Source: Sandaracinomonas limnophila
Lineage (GTDB): Bacteria > Bacteroidota > Bacteroidia > Cytophagales > Spirosomataceae
Assembly: GCF_004005965.1 (NCBI RefSeq)
Contig: NZ_SACY01000003.1
Location: 248,001-312,000 of the forward strand
DNA length: 64,000 bases
Reading direction: 5' to 3'
A program made the position numbers and the translations under genes. A model generated the notes under the pieces. It was not told the origin of the DNA and searched no databases. It worked only from the letters and a program-made list of their open reading frames with translations. This document shows, piece by piece, positions 1 through 9,685 of this stretch (position 1 is the first letter of the stretch; the number at the start of each line of letters is the position of its first letter).

Positions 1-2
1 TA

Positions 3-848
3 TGTCTGCAACTTTTAGCAGATGTACCTTTTAAGTATTTAGAAGTAATGAAAGAAAACTGTTTGCAAAAAAGGTTGGCCGAAAAAACATCTGGGGTCCA
101 AAAACTTTGGGAATCAAATCAAAAAAATTGGGAAGAAACTCTTTACCAAACTTTAGCCAAAGCAATGGGATTTCAACAAAATGCAGAACCCATGTTACGA
201 TTGGCACAATCAATTCCTTTGTCATTAATTTACAAATACCGCGATTCAAACCTACGAATACAAGCCTTATTTTTTGGAATGGCGGACCTCATTGAACTTT
301 TTCCAGAAAAACATTTAATTGAAAAACTACAAAACGAATTTAATTTTTTGAAAATTAAACATCAATTATCTGACAATTTTATCAATAAATCTCATTGGAA
401 ATATTTCAAATTAAGACCACACAATTATCCAAACATTCGAATATTTGAATTGGGTAAATTATTACAAAACAATGTAAATTTACTATCATTTTTTCTTGAT
501 ATTCAGGAGCTGAAATCCTTGAAAATATTTTTTGAAGTGCATTCTAAAAACAAATCAAAACCATTTGGAGAACAAGCATTCAAAAGCATTTTACTAAACG
601 CAATCATTCCCATTTTACTACTTTATGGCAAGCACAAAGGAAATATGAGTTATGAGAAAAGAGCTATGGATTGGTTAAACCAATTAAAACCTGAAGAACA
701 TTTTATCGACAAAGAATTTACCAAAATCGGATTTCCACCAAAAAATGCTGCAGATTCCCAAGCATTTATTTTTTGGTGGAAAAATTATTGTCAATTAGAA
801 AGATGTTTACAATGTGAGGTAGGAAAGTTTTTGTTTTCAAAAAGCTAA
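3..848 (+). CDS. DUF2851 family protein, 5' end outside the window
   Basis: The frame is open to the left edge, so this is the C-terminal 281 residues of a longer protein; DUF2851 proteins are usually a little over 400 residues. The sequence fits the C-terminal half of that Bacteroidota family: a WESNQKNWEETLYQ stretch, a RLAQSIPL stretch, a RIQALFFGMADL segment, a KLRPHNYPNIRI segment and a cysteine pair near the end (RCLQCEVGKFL). The ATG at 48 is internal to the family alignment and is not the real start. No function is established for the family. The gene ends 84 bases before the Rieske gene with no clear promoter between them. Confidence 0.8.
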   Translation, partial: CLQLLADVPFKYLEVMKENCLQKRLAEKTSGVQKLWESNQKNWEETLYQTLAKAMGFQQNAEPMLRLAQSIPLSLIYKYRDSNLRIQALFFGMADLIELFPEKHLIEKLQNEFNFLKIKHQLSDNFINKSHWKYFKLRPHNYPNIRIFELGKLLQNNVNLLSFFLDIQELKSLKIFFEVHSKNKSKPFGEQAFKSILLNAIIPILLLYGKHKGNMSYEKRAMDWLNQLKPEEHFIDKEFTKIGFPPKNAADSQAFIFWWKNYCQLERCLQCEVGKFLFSKS

Positions 849-932
849 ATTATCTTCATGAAAACAGATTTTATCTACTTGAATATTTTAATCAAATAAA
901 AAATTGTAATATGCTAAAAATTAAACCTTCCC

Positions 933-1355
933 ATGGATAACAAAATTAACAGAAACGAATTTTTAAAAAATTTAGGCTTTAGAGGTGCCTCTTTAGTGGC
1001 CCTGTATTGTACAAGTAAAGGATTAAGTTCTTGTTCAAGCGATAATACAGTTGTGCCAGCTAGTGTAGATTTAACAGTTGATTTAAGCACCACCACTGCA
1101 CTCGCAAATACAGGAGGATACACCATTGTATCAAATGTTGTTATTGCAAATACGGGAAATGGAAATTACGTAGCAGCGTCGATTACTTGTCCCCACGAAA
1201 ACAAAAATGCCATCAAATATCAAGGTTCCTCCTTCTATTGCCCAGAACACGGAGCCACATTTTCAACCAATGGCACATGTACCAATGGAATTACTGGAAA
1301 AGCCTTGAAAATTTACACTGTAACCAAAAGCGGAAATACATTAAAAATCACTTAG
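933..1355 (+). CDS. Rieske [2Fe-2S] domain protein, probable lipoprotein
   Basis: A 140-residue protein with the Rieske cluster ligands C-P-H, 14 residues, then C-P-E-H, near residues 89-108. The extra cysteines that form the disulphide in cytochrome bc1-type Rieske proteins are absent, as in small ferredoxin-like members. The N-terminus has a hydrophobic segment and a lipobox-like GLSSC near residue 33, preceded by NRNEFLKNLG, which resembles a Tat signal with one of the two arginines missing. I infer a membrane-anchored periplasmic electron carrier; its partner is not visible nearby. A strong bidirectional terminator follows 30 bases after the stop codon. Confidence 0.8.
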   Translation: MDNKINRNEFLKNLGFRGASLVALYCTSKGLSSCSSDNTVVPASVDLTVDLSTTTALANTGGYTIVSNVVIANTGNGNYVAASITCPHENKNAIKYQGSSFYCPEHGATFSTNGTCTNGITGKALKIYTVTKSGNTLKIT

Positions 1356-1381
1356 ATTTTTTTTAAAAACTTTATAAAACA

Positions 1382-1411
1382 AAAAAGCCTCAGAATTATC
1401 TGAGGCTTTTT
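1382..1411. terminator. Bidirectional rho-independent terminator
   Basis: A 7-bp GC-rich stem (GCCTCAG with CTGAGGC) around a six-base loop is flanked by A5-6 on the left and T5 on the right. It therefore works on both strands, ending the Rieske transcript on plus and the tRNA-Gln transcript on minus. Confidence 0.9.
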
Positions 1412-1417
1412 AATTTG

Positions 1418-1488
1418 TTGACCTACCAGGACTCGAACCTAGAACGACTGAACCAAAATCAGATGTGTTACCATTACACCATAGGTCA
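1418..1488 (-). tRNA. tRNA-Gln (anticodon TTG)
   Basis: Read on the minus strand, the acceptor arms TGACCTA and TAGGTCA pair perfectly over 7 bp. The anticodon loop TTTTGGT places TTG at positions 34-36. The T-arm contains GGTTCGAGTCC. The T-T mismatch at the outermost pair of the anticodon stem is the only flaw. The discriminator is A and CCA is not encoded. The tRNA is 71 bases long and has its own promoter and terminator. Confidence 0.95.
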
Positions 1489-1503
1489 ATCACAAATCGA
1501 GTG

Positions 1504-1535
1504 CAAAAATAAGACCTTTCGGCTAAATTATCAAA
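1504..1535 (-). promoter_or_regulatory. Promoter of tRNA-Gln
   Basis: On the minus strand TTTG (1532-1535), a 20-base spacer and TATTTTTG (1504-1511) match the Bacteroidota housekeeping promoter, -33 TTTG and -7 TAnnTTTG. The expected transcript start lies about 10 bases before the mature tRNA 5' end. Confidence 0.75.
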
Positions 1536-1590
1536 TACAGAAGCAAAAAAATCGAATTATTTATCGACAATTCTGCTAAACCCTTGAATT

Positions 1591-2472
1591 TTAGTTTATT
1601 TCAGCAGAAGAAACTAAAGCCTCCGCATTTATTTTCTTTACTAATCCTTGTAATACCTTACCCGGACCACATTCGATAAATTCCGAAGCTCCGGCAGCAA
1701 CCATGGCCTCCACAGATTGTGTCCACAATACTGCACCCGTTAATTGATCAATTAAATTCTTTTTAATTGTTGTTGGATCTTGCGAAGGCTTAGCATTTAC
1801 ATTTTGAAAAATAGGACAAACAGGTGCCATAATTTCAGTTTGTTCTATCGCTGCTGCCAATTCAACACGCGCTGGCTCCATATAGGGCGAGTGAAAAGCT
1901 CCACCTACAGGTAATGGCAAAACACGTTTTGCTCCTGCAGCCTTTAATTCCTCCCCTACCTTTTCAATCCCATCTACACTTCCCGAAATAACAACTTGTC
2001 CCGGACAATTAAAATTAGCAGCAACAACAGCACCATTCGACTTCGCACAAATCTCTTGAATCGTCGCATCAGGTAGGCCCAATACAGCAGCCATCGTACT
2101 TTTTTGAATTTCACATGCTGCTTGCATTGCTAATGCACGCTTTGAAACCAAACGTAAACCATCCTGCCAAGACAAAGCCCCTGCTGCAACCAATGCAGAA
2201 AACTCCCCAAGGGAATGTCCCGCAACCATATCAGGCTTAAAATCTTTAGCCAATTTGGCAACTAATACCGAATGTAAATAAATGGCTGGCTGAGTAACTT
2301 TTGTTTGTTTTAATTCTTCATCTGTTCCCTCGAACATAATTTTTGACAATGAAAATCCTAAAATTTCATCTGCTTCCTGTACAATAGCTTTTGCTAAATC
2401 TGAACTTTCGTACAAATCCTTTGCCATCCCTGAAAATTGTGATCCCTGACCGGGAAAAATATATGCTCTCAT
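1591..2472 (-). CDS. fabD: Malonyl-CoA:ACP transacylase
   Basis: FabD moves the malonyl group from CoA to acyl carrier protein to supply fatty acid elongation in the cytoplasm. The 293-residue length is usual. Visible motifs are GQGSQ at residues 8-12, the nucleophile elbow GHSLGE with Ser87, an arginine near residue 113 that binds the malonyl carboxylate, and the catalytic histidine in GGAFHSPY. It stands apart from acpP and fabF, which are 9 kb away. The bases just before its ATG are a heptamer repeat array, so no conventional ribosome binding site or promoter can be read there. Confidence 0.96.
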   Translation of the reverse strand: MRAYIFPGQGSQFSGMAKDLYESSDLAKAIVQEADEILGFSLSKIMFEGTDEELKQTKVTQPAIYLHSVLVAKLAKDFKPDMVAGHSLGEFSALVAAGALSWQDGLRLVSKRALAMQAACEIQKSTMAAVLGLPDATIQEICAKSNGAVVAANFNCPGQVVISGSVDGIEKVGEELKAAGAKRVLPLPVGGAFHSPYMEPARVELAAAIEQTEIMAPVCPIFQNVNAKPSQDPTTIKKNLIDQLTGAVLWTQSVEAMVAAGASEFIECGPGKVLQGLVKKINAEALVSSAEIN

Positions 2473-2476
2473 TGAT

Positions 2477-2573
2477 AATTATTAATTGTTAATTGTTAAT
2501 TGTTGGTTGTGGATGGTTGATGTTCCCTGAGCTTGTCGAAGGGGCTCACCTGCTCACTCGCTAACTTGCTCAC
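2477..2573. repeat. Composite intergenic repeat: AATTGTT heptamers, REP-like motif, GTGAGC octamers
   Basis: Three repeat types lie between the 957-codon gene and fabD. Heptamers AATTATT, AATTGTT x3 occupy 2477-2504 and end five bases before the fabD start codon. The motif CCCTGAGCTTGTCGAAGGG (2525-2543) is one I recognise as a dispersed REP-like element in many bacterial genomes. On the minus strand four 8-base units (GTGAGCAA, GTTAGCGA, GTGAGCAG, GTGAGCCC) occupy 2542-2573. The same GTGAGC family recurs at 13909 and 33795-33934. Confidence 0.85.
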
Positions 2574-2585
2574 AAAATAACTATC

Positions 2586-5459
2586 TTACTTAACAAGCTC
2601 CACCCACCCTTTTATTACTTTTCTCTTTTGGTTTTCATCTAAAACATCAAAATCTACCTGACATTCATAAAAGTAGGTAGCAGCAGGCATTAATTTCCCA
2701 GATTTATTCTTACCATCCCACACAAAACCATTTATTGACCCAGAATAATCATACACTTCTTGGCCGTACCTATCAATTATTTTACAAGTAAGCTGGCTGA
2801 CAAATTTTGGACAACGCATAGGTAACCATGTATCGTTTAATCCATCTCCATTGGGGCTAAACAAGTTTGGGAGCTCAAAATTCGCACAATTTTCCAAACA
2901 TACCAAATTACTCAGCGGACTTTCCTTCTTCCCTATATTCACTGCAGAAACCGCATAACAACCTCTAATCCCATCTGTTTTTATATGTTGGTAAAAGGTA
3001 TTTTGGGTAGAATCAATTTTAACGAACTTTCCTGAAGGGCTAGCTTTATAATAAATCCTATACAAAGTAACATTTGGATCACAAGTACTTGAACTAACAG
3101 GTTTCCAGCTCAAATTATTCGTAAATTTATCATAAACACAGTTGGATACTTTTTCCATCAATGCACAATCTTGATTATCTACTGTCAAAACCGGGGCACA
3201 TGGTGCCAAATTGGGATCCACGGGATTATCGGGATCTGTATTACCACCATTTGTTCCCCCTCCTGCTGTAAAACAAACCTTTTGAGAGGCATTTACCAAT
3301 CGAACATTGGTCAATAATTGTTGATAGGTACCAACGGTTTCTACAATATAACAATAAGTAGAATCTTTTTTAAAAGTATAGTCTGTAGCACCATCTTGGG
3401 TAAAATAATCCTTGCCATTATCGGTAAAGGTAAAAGTATTTGCACCTGCCACTGAAACTTCAGAGATTTGATTATAAACTCCCGATTTTCTTGGATATTC
3501 CCTGTAAATTCGATGCAATTGGTATTCATTATTCCAAGGTGAATCTACAATCCAGGCTAAATTTATTGCCGTACTACTTGTACTTTGTCCATATAAATAA
3601 ACATTTCCTCCTGGAATGGTATTTTCCATTAAAACGGGCTTACCATTATCTGTGTAATAAAATCCTACTTTGTACGAATAAATTTTATTCTGAGTATTTA
3701 CTCCAATATCTACAAAACTTGTGTCAGAAATTGCTGGTTTGATTTGTGCAGGTAATAGAGCTGAAACATTTTTAAAAACATTATTTGAATTACCATCTGC
3801 TCGTTGAACTTGGTAAAAATAAGGGCCTTTAAAGATAGTAGTATCCAATTTAAATGGTCGTGACCATCTAATCAGCAACTCACCTGTGGTGGCATTGGTT
3901 TTGGTTACCGAAACATTTGTAAGAAGCGGAGTTGAAGAAGGTATAAAAATACAAGATGAATTAGACATCGGACTCACATCCTCTACTCCATTTTTGTAGG
4001 AAAACACAACAACGGCTACGTACACGTAATTTTTATTGTTTTGAATTGCCTTATCCTCATATTGTGTTTCTGTACTTTTTAAACGTGCCAATTCCGAAAA
4101 TCCACTTAAATTCATACCAGTTCCACAGCTTGTATTAACTGCTTCTTGGCAATTTCCTTGTTTTTTATAAAGTACAATTTCAGCATTTAACAAATTACAA
4201 CTGTAGGCATCCCAACTAATTAAAACGGATTTTGCGCTTGTTTTTACGGCGGAAACAAGGTTTTTTAAGGAAGGTGCCAAAACTTTTATTTTCCAAATTT
4301 TGCTATCTACTAATTTATCAACCTCATTATTGAATGCAGGTGGATTATCTGTCACCTTAAAAAAGACATCATAAGCCTCTTTTCTGATATGGTAGCAATT
4401 AGTTTGCCAGTCAAAATTTCCTTTGGCAGTTCCAACGGTTTGGTTAGCTAAAACAGTAAAGGTTGCATAGGTGGGTTTAACTGCATAAACAGTATCAATT
4501 TGATATACATTTCCTGTTGACGACAAGGATAATGCATCTATTCGATTTGTTTTGGAGGGGGAATCTTGGGCAGTAATGGTACCGGTTACCCGTGTACCCG
4601 CCACCACACAACGATCGGCAGGAATAGTAATTTTGGGCGCTCGATTATCTGAATCTTTTACCTCAATTTGCATATCGCGTACAGTTTCAGAAATTTTAAC
4701 ACCATTTCTCCACTCTTCCACAATAAATGCACAATTGTATAATCCTACCACATGAGGAGAATCCCAAATTAAATCACCTGTTTTGGAATTTATCGTAAAA
4801 GTTGAAAGGGAATCGTTGGGCTGCTTAAACCCTGGAGCCATAATTCCTCTATTTTGACCTGTACAAACGGATTCATCTCCTGTTTTAGATACTGTTAAAC
4901 GATAAGCCAAGCTATCCCCTTCCGCATCAACTGCGTTGGCATTATGTATAAAAGGTTGACCAACAACTGCAGTAAGATCTACTGCGGGATTCAATAATAA
5001 AGGTGTTGAGTTTTGACCTAATCCGGAATTAATTGAAAATGAAGTTTCTACATAAAAAGGAACTTCTACCGACCGCGTAATATTTAATACCCCTTCATTT
5101 CGATTGGGAATAGCCACAGAAACCTTATAGGCTAAAGATGCCGCAGGATATGTATAGGTATATTTATAAATATTTTTCATGGTCCCATTTCCAATGGAAA
5201 CAGGTGTATTACAACATCTAGGCACCTTAACAATACCCGAACCATCACCAAAACAAAAGTTAACTGTGTTTTGCTCCTGGTTAGCTGGATTATTCTCGGT
5301 GTAGGTTGTTAAGGTAAATTCAAATGTTAAAGTTTTGTCCGAAACACGCTTAACCGTAATTTCTCCACCTTTTAAGTGAGTGGCAAAATTGGGAATACTA
5401 ATTAGCGTTCCAATTAAAACAAAAAGTAAAAATGAATATTTTTGAATTTTAGCGGACAT
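2586..5459 (-). CDS. Large secreted protein with T9SS type B (gliding-type) C-terminal sorting domain
   Basis: A 957-residue exported protein. Residues 1-26 form a signal peptide ending near NFA, followed by THLKGGEI, a start often seen in Bacteroidota gliding-associated surface proteins. The middle holds beta-rich domains with fibronectin type III-like strands (VLISWDAYS, ELLIRWSRPF, INLAWIVDS, NLSWKPVSS). The last 90 residues, beginning NLFSPNGDGLNDTW and including IIDRYGQEVYDY and FVWDGKNKSGK, are a type B C-terminal sorting domain that directs export through the type IX system and attachment to the surface. The ligand is unknown; adhesion is a guess. No T9SS machinery genes are in the window. 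Confidence 0.88.
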   Translation of the reverse strand: MSAKIQKYSFLLFVLIGTLISIPNFATHLKGGEITVKRVSDKTLTFEFTLTTYTENNPANQEQNTVNFCFGDGSGIVKVPRCCNTPVSIGNGTMKNIYKYTYTYPAASLAYKVSVAIPNRNEGVLNITRSVEVPFYVETSFSINSGLGQNSTPLLLNPAVDLTAVVGQPFIHNANAVDAEGDSLAYRLTVSKTGDESVCTGQNRGIMAPGFKQPNDSLSTFTINSKTGDLIWDSPHVVGLYNCAFIVEEWRNGVKISETVRDMQIEVKDSDNRAPKITIPADRCVVAGTRVTGTITAQDSPSKTNRIDALSLSSTGNVYQIDTVYAVKPTYATFTVLANQTVGTAKGNFDWQTNCYHIRKEAYDVFFKVTDNPPAFNNEVDKLVDSKIWKIKVLAPSLKNLVSAVKTSAKSVLISWDAYSCNLLNAEIVLYKKQGNCQEAVNTSCGTGMNLSGFSELARLKSTETQYEDKAIQNNKNYVYVAVVVFSYKNGVEDVSPMSNSSCIFIPSSTPLLTNVSVTKTNATTGELLIRWSRPFKLDTTIFKGPYFYQVQRADGNSNNVFKNVSALLPAQIKPAISDTSFVDIGVNTQNKIYSYKVGFYYTDNGKPVLMENTIPGGNVYLYGQSTSSTAINLAWIVDSPWNNEYQLHRIYREYPRKSGVYNQISEVSVAGANTFTFTDNGKDYFTQDGATDYTFKKDSTYCYIVETVGTYQQLLTNVRLVNASQKVCFTAGGGTNGGNTDPDNPVDPNLAPCAPVLTVDNQDCALMEKVSNCVYDKFTNNLSWKPVSSSTCDPNVTLYRIYYKASPSGKFVKIDSTQNTFYQHIKTDGIRGCYAVSAVNIGKKESPLSNLVCLENCANFELPNLFSPNGDGLNDTWLPMRCPKFVSQLTCKIIDRYGQEVYDYSGSINGFVWDGKNKSGKLMPAATYFYECQVDFDVLDENQKRKVIKGWVELVK

Positions 5460-5536
5460 GTTTTTGATTCAGATTTTTGAATTTACTATCAAAAAACGAA
5501 AAAATTTAAAAAATCTTCAATTTTTGATGAATTAAA

Positions 5537-5568
5537 TTTGATAGACAAGGTTTTGAATTGTAGTTTTG
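5537..5568 (+). promoter_or_regulatory. Promoter of sdhCAB
   Basis: TTTG at 5537-5540, a 20-base spacer and TAGTTTTG at 5561-5568 match the Bacteroidota promoter exactly. The start site should be near 5575, giving a leader of about 36 bases before the sdhC ATG. Confidence 0.75.
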
Positions 5569-5610
5569 ATGTCAAATTTTAAAATTCAAACTCAATAATA
5601 AATTTTAACT

Positions 5611-6276
5611 ATGTCTTGGTTAACTAAATCGCTCGGATCCTCCTTAGGGAAAAAGCTATTGATGTCCCTTACCGGATTATTTCTAATTAGCTTTCTATTG
5701 GTTCACTGCACGCTGAATGCCCTGGTCTTTTTACAAGATGGAGGTGAAACTTTCAACAAAGCCGCTGAATTTATGGCGACTAACCCTGTCATCCGTACCA
5801 TGGAAATTGTTTTATTTTTAGGATTAATCGTTCACATGGTGGATGGTTTAAGACTTCATTTTGAAAACAAATCGAAAAGACCTGTTGCATATGCCGTAAT
5901 CAATGGTAAAAACAGCACTTGGTACTCTCGTTCAATGGGTTTACTTGGCACATTATTATTATTGTTTTTGGTGATGCACCTTTCTCATTTTTGGTTCAAT
6001 GCACGTATTGCGGGTACTATTCCAGAACAAATGACGATGTTTGAAAAAATGAAAGAGGTGTTTGTAAGCCCAATTCCTGTAATTGTTTATGTAATTGGAT
6101 GTGGTTCATTAGCTTACCATTTAATGCATGGATTTCAAAGTGCGTTCCAAACCATTGGTTGGAATCATCCCAAATACATGCCAACTATTAAATGCATTGG
6201 TAATATTTATGCAATTGTAGTTTCCTTAGTTTTTGCTGCAATGCCAATTGCTTTTCATTTAAACTTGATTAAATAA
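5611..6276 (+). CDS. sdhC: Succinate dehydrogenase cytochrome b subunit (b558 family)
   Basis: Membrane anchor of succinate:menaquinone oxidoreductase. The 221 residues hold about five hydrophobic segments and several histidines placed to bind haem: LLVHCTLN, LIVHMVDGLRLH, VMHLSHFW, AYHLMHGFQSA. Length and arrangement match the diheme b558 type used with menaquinone in Bacteroidota and Firmicutes, and no separate sdhD is needed. It is first in the sdhCAB operon, with sdhA 21 bases downstream. Confidence 0.93.
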   Translation: MSWLTKSLGSSLGKKLLMSLTGLFLISFLLVHCTLNALVFLQDGGETFNKAAEFMATNPVIRTMEIVLFLGLIVHMVDGLRLHFENKSKRPVAYAVINGKNSTWYSRSMGLLGTLLLLFLVMHLSHFWFNARIAGTIPEQMTMFEKMKEVFVSPIPVIVYVIGCGSLAYHLMHGFQSAFQTIGWNHPKYMPTIKCIGNIYAIVVSLVFAAMPIAFHLNLIK

Positions 6277-6297
6277 TCCTCAGCCGATACAATTGAT

Positions 6298-8277
6298 ATG
6301 ACAAAAATAGATGCTAAAATCCCGGAAGGCAATCTTGCCGAAAAATGGACCAAATATCGTTCAAGCGTACCTTTAGTAAACCCTGCTAACAAAAGAAATC
6401 TAGAAGTAGTAGTGGTTGGCTCTGGATTAGCTGGTGCTTCTGCTGCAGCTTCTTTGGCTGAATTAGGCTATAAAGTAAAGGTATTTTGTTTCCAAGATTC
6501 TCCACGTCGTGCGCACTCAATTGCTGCACAAGGGGGTATTAATGCTGCAAAAAATTACCAAAACGATGGGGACTCAACTTATCGTTTGTTTTATGATACA
6601 ATTAAAGGTGGTGATTACCGTGCTAGAGAAGCAAACGTTCATCGTTTAGCAGAGGTTTCAGGTAACATCATCGACCAATGCGTTGCACAAGGTGTTCCGT
6701 TCGCTCGTGAATATGGCGGATTACTTTCAAACCGTTCATTCGGTGGTACGCAAGTTCAACGTACATTTTATGCTGCGGGACAAACTGGTCAACAGTTACT
6801 TTTAGGTGCTTATTCTGGCTTACAACGCCAAGTAGGCATGGGTACGGTTGAAATGTATACTCGCCATGAGATGTTGGATGTTGTTATTATCGACGGAAAA
6901 GCTCGTGGTATTATTGCACGCGATTTGGTTACAGGTAAATTAGAAAGACATTTCGGACACGCTGTATTATTATGTACAGGTGGTTACGGAAACGTATTCT
7001 ATTTATCAACCAATGCGATGGGCTCAAACGTAACAGCAGCTTGGAAGGCACATAAAAAAGGTGCATTCTTCGCAAATCCTTGTTACACACAAATTCACCC
7101 AACTTGTATTCCAGTTTCAGGAGATCATCAATCGAAATTGACTTTGATGTCTGAATCTTTGAGAAATGATGGACGTATTTGGGTTCCAAAAAAACAAAAT
7201 GACCCACGTAAGGCAAATGATATTCCTGAAGACGAAAGAGATTATTACTTAGAAAGAAGATATCCTGCTTTTGGTAACTTAGTTCCTCGTGATATCGCTT
7301 CTCGCGCTGCAAAAGAAAGATGTGATGCTGGATACGGTGTGGGAACATCAAAAATGGCTGTTTACTTAGATTACGCTGCTGCTATTGTTCGTTACGGTAA
7401 AGCAGAAGCTAATAAGAGAAATATCCATAATCCTTCAGACGAAGAAATTAATGTAATGGGTAAGGAAGTTGTAGCTGAAAAGTACGGCAACTTATTCGAT
7501 ATGTATAAGCAAATCACTGGTGAAGATCCTTACGAAGTGCCAATGCGTATTTATCCTGCAGTTCACTATACAATGGGTGGACTTTGGGTAGATTACAATT
7601 TGATGACTACCGTTCCAGGACTTTACGCTTTAGGTGAGGCTAACTTCTCTGATCACGGTGCAAACCGTTTAGGAGCATCTGCCCTAATGCAAGGTTTGGC
7701 AGATGGTTATTTTGTAATTCCTTACACAATTGGTAATTACTTAGCATCTGAAATCAGAACTCCAGCCATTTCAACTGATTCTGAGGCATTCGTTGCTGCA
7801 GAAAAAGCAGTTAGCGACCAATTGAACCAATTGATGAACATCAAAGGTTCTAAACCCGTTGATTATTTCCACAAAAAATTAGGAAAAATCATGTGGGACA
7901 AATGTGGTATGGCAAGAAATGAAGCTGGTTTGAAAGAAGCTATCCAAGAAATTCAAGCGCTTCGTAAAGAATTCTGGCAAGACGTTCGAATCCCTGGTGA
8001 ATTAGACAACTTAAATCCTGAATTAGAAAAAGCTGCTCGTGTGGCTGATTTCTTAGAATTAGGAGAATTGATGTGTAAGGATGCTTTAAACAGAAACGAA
8101 AGCTGTGGAGGTCACTTCCGTGAAGAATTCCAAACTGAAGAAGGAGAGGCACTTCGTGACGATGAAAATTATGCTTATGTGGCTGCTTGGGAATTCAAAG
8201 GCGAATCAGAATTCGAATTACACAAAGAAGAATTGAAATACGAAAACATTAAAATTGCTCAAAGATCTTATAAATAA
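6298..8277 (+). CDS. sdhA: Succinate dehydrogenase flavoprotein subunit
   Basis: Catalytic subunit that oxidises succinate to fumarate with covalently bound FAD. The dinucleotide fold [18 protein letters not shown] lies near residue 40, and the FAD-linkage region [15 protein letters not shown] follows at about residue 77. The substrate-site segments [14 protein letters not shown] and [13 protein letters not shown] are present. At 659 residues it has the long C-terminal helical domain of the b558 class. It lies between sdhC and sdhB; the sdhB start is seven bases after its stop codon. Confidence 0.97.
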   Translation: MTKIDAKIPEGNLAEKWTKYRSSVPLVNPANKRNLEVVVVGSGLAGASAAASLAELGYKVKVFCFQDSPRRAHSIAAQGGINAAKNYQNDGDSTYRLFYDTIKGGDYRAREANVHRLAEVSGNIIDQCVAQGVPFAREYGGLLSNRSFGGTQVQRTFYAAGQTGQQLLLGAYSGLQRQVGMGTVEMYTRHEMLDVVIIDGKARGIIARDLVTGKLERHFGHAVLLCTGGYGNVFYLSTNAMGSNVTAAWKAHKKGAFFANPCYTQIHPTCIPVSGDHQSKLTLMSESLRNDGRIWVPKKQNDPRKANDIPEDERDYYLERRYPAFGNLVPRDIASRAAKERCDAGYGVGTSKMAVYLDYAAAIVRYGKAEANKRNIHNPSDEEINVMGKEVVAEKYGNLFDMYKQITGEDPYEVPMRIYPAVHYTMGGLWVDYNLMTTVPGLYALGEANFSDHGANRLGASALMQGLADGYFVIPYTIGNYLASEIRTPAISTDSEAFVAAEKAVSDQLNQLMNIKGSKPVDYFHKKLGKIMWDKCGMARNEAGLKEAIQEIQALRKEFWQDVRIPGELDNLNPELEKAARVADFLELGELMCKDALNRNESCGGHFREEFQTEEGEALRDDENYAYVAAWEFKGESEFELHKEELKYENIKIAQRSYK

Positions 8278-8284
8278 TACAACC

Positions 8285-9043
8285 ATGGAAGGAAATTTGA
8301 ACCTTACTCTTAAAATTTGGAGACAAAAAAATGCCAATGAGGCCGGTAAATTCGAAACCTACCAGGTAAGTGGTATTTCTGAAGATATGTCGTTTTTGGA
8401 AATGATAGACGTGTTAAACAACCGTTTAATCGAGGAAGGCGACGATCCAGTTGCGTTTGATCACGATTGCCGTGAAGGTATTTGCGGAATGTGCTCAATG
8501 TACATCAATGGTTCACCACACGGACCTAACAAAGGTGTAACTACTTGTCAATTACACATGCGTAGCTTCTCAAATGGAGAAACAATTACCATTGAACCTT
8601 GGAGAGCTGGTGCTTTCCCAGTGATCAAAGACTTGGTAGTTAATCGTTCTTCATTTGATAGAATCATTGCTGCAGGTGGCTTCGTTTCAGTTAATACAGG
8701 AAATGCACAAGATGCAAACAACATTCCAATTCCAAAAGAAGATGCAGACGAGGCTTTTGCTGCTGCCGCTTGTATTGGTTGTGGAGCTTGTGTGGCAGCA
8801 TGTAAAAATGCTTCTGCAATGTTGTTTACATCTGCAAAAGTTTCTCAATTAGCCTTGTTACCTCAAGGTCAAGTTGAAAGAGCTAAACGTGCGCAGGCTA
8901 TGGTTGCACAAATGGATGAAGAAGGATTTGGTGCATGTACCAACACAGGTGCTTGTGAAGCGGAATGTCCAAAAGGAATTTCAATTGAGAACATCGCTCG
9001 CATGAACCGTGAGTATTTCTCAGCTGTTTTTGCTGCAAAATAA
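8285..9043 (+). CDS. sdhB: Succinate dehydrogenase iron-sulfur subunit
   Basis: Carries electrons from the flavoprotein to the membrane subunit through three iron-sulfur clusters. Motifs in order are the [2Fe-2S] loop [13 protein letters not shown] with a downstream cysteine in TTCQLHMR, then [15 protein letters not shown], then the [12 protein letters not shown] cluster site. I chose the ATG at 8285 ([10 protein letters not shown], 252 residues) over an upstream in-frame start inside sdhA, because the family begins there and it gives normal spacing from the sdhA stop. A terminator follows. Confidence 0.96.
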   Translation: MEGNLNLTLKIWRQKNANEAGKFETYQVSGISEDMSFLEMIDVLNNRLIEEGDDPVAFDHDCREGICGMCSMYINGSPHGPNKGVTTCQLHMRSFSNGETITIEPWRAGAFPVIKDLVVNRSSFDRIIAAGGFVSVNTGNAQDANNIPIPKEDADEAFAAAACIGCGACVAACKNASAMLFTSAKVSQLALLPQGQVERAKRAQAMVAQMDEEGFGACTNTGACEAECPKGISIENIARMNREYFSAVFAAK

Positions 9044-9057
9044 TTTTAAATTTAATG

Positions 9058-9084
9058 AGCCCTCCCCCAAAGGAGGGCTTTATT
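9058..9084 (+). terminator. Terminator of sdhCAB
   Basis: The stem AGCCCTCC / GGAGGGCT with a short loop is followed by TTTATT. It lies 15 bases after the sdhB stop and just before tdk. Confidence 0.8.
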
Positions 9085-9091
9085 GTGTCCA

Positions 9092-9685
9092 ATGTTTTTA
9101 GAACCTCAATTATTTACTCCCCTTCAAACTCCTTCCTCAAGCGGCTGGATAGAAGTTATTTGTGGTTCGATGTTTTCGGGTAAAACGGAAGAACTAATTC
9201 GTCGATTAAAAAGAGCTAAAATTGCTCAATTACGAGTAGAAATCTTCAAACCTATTGCCGACACCAGATATCACGATGAAGATATCGTTTCCCATAATCA
9301 TAATAGCATTCGCTCAACTCCTGTAAATAGTGCCGCAGAAATACTATTATTAGCGGGTGATTGTGATGTAGTTGGTTTAGATGAAGCACAATTTTTTGAT
9401 GATAGCATTGTAGAAGTTTGCAATAATTTGGCCAACCAAGGTAAAAGAGTTATTGTGGCGGGATTAGATATGGATTTCAAGGGGGTACCGTTTGGCCCCA
9501 TGCCCAATTTAATGGCTATTGCAGAACATATCACCAAAGTGCATGCTGTTTGCATAAGCTGCGGTGGCGTTGCACACTACTCGTTCCGAAAAGTTGCTAA
9601 TCAATCTACTGTACTTTTAGGTGAAAGTGATTCTTACGAAGCTCGATGTAGAGCCTGTTTTCAGAAAGAGCAAAAAAATGCCTAA
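9092..9685 (+). CDS. tdk: Thymidine kinase
   Basis: Phosphorylates thymidine to dTMP in nucleoside salvage. The P-loop [14 protein letters not shown] is near residue 26, the Walker B-like VGLDEAQFF follows, and cysteine pairs CISC and CRAC form the zinc site of type II bacterial kinases. The ATG at 9092 (MFLEPQLF) is preferred to a TTG nine bases earlier that would sit in the sdh terminator; family members begin the same way. It overlaps the following YkgJ-like gene by eight bases, so the two are probably cotranslated. Confidence 0.95.
   Translation: MFLEPQLFTPLQTPSSSGWIEVICGSMFSGKTEELIRRLKRAKIAQLRVEIFKPIADTRYHDEDIVSHNHNSIRSTPVNSAAEILLLAGDCDVVGLDEAQFFDDSIVEVCNNLANQGKRVIVAGLDMDFKGVPFGPMPNLMAIAEHITKVHAVCISCGGVAHYSFRKVANQSTVLLGESDSYEARCRACFQKEQKNA

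Noticed and set aside
2525-2543. Transposon end or integration site at the CCCTGAGC motif
   Set aside because: It is a single copy in the window with no duplicated target or transposase; it is better taken as a dispersed REP-like element.
6929-7351. 140-codon minus-strand frame within sdhA
   Set aside because: It is the reverse of a highly conserved coding region, with no start signal or recognisable product.
8255-8284. Longer sdhB beginning within sdhA
   Set aside because: The extra ten residues do not resemble SdhB starts; ATG 8285 fits the family and the spacing.
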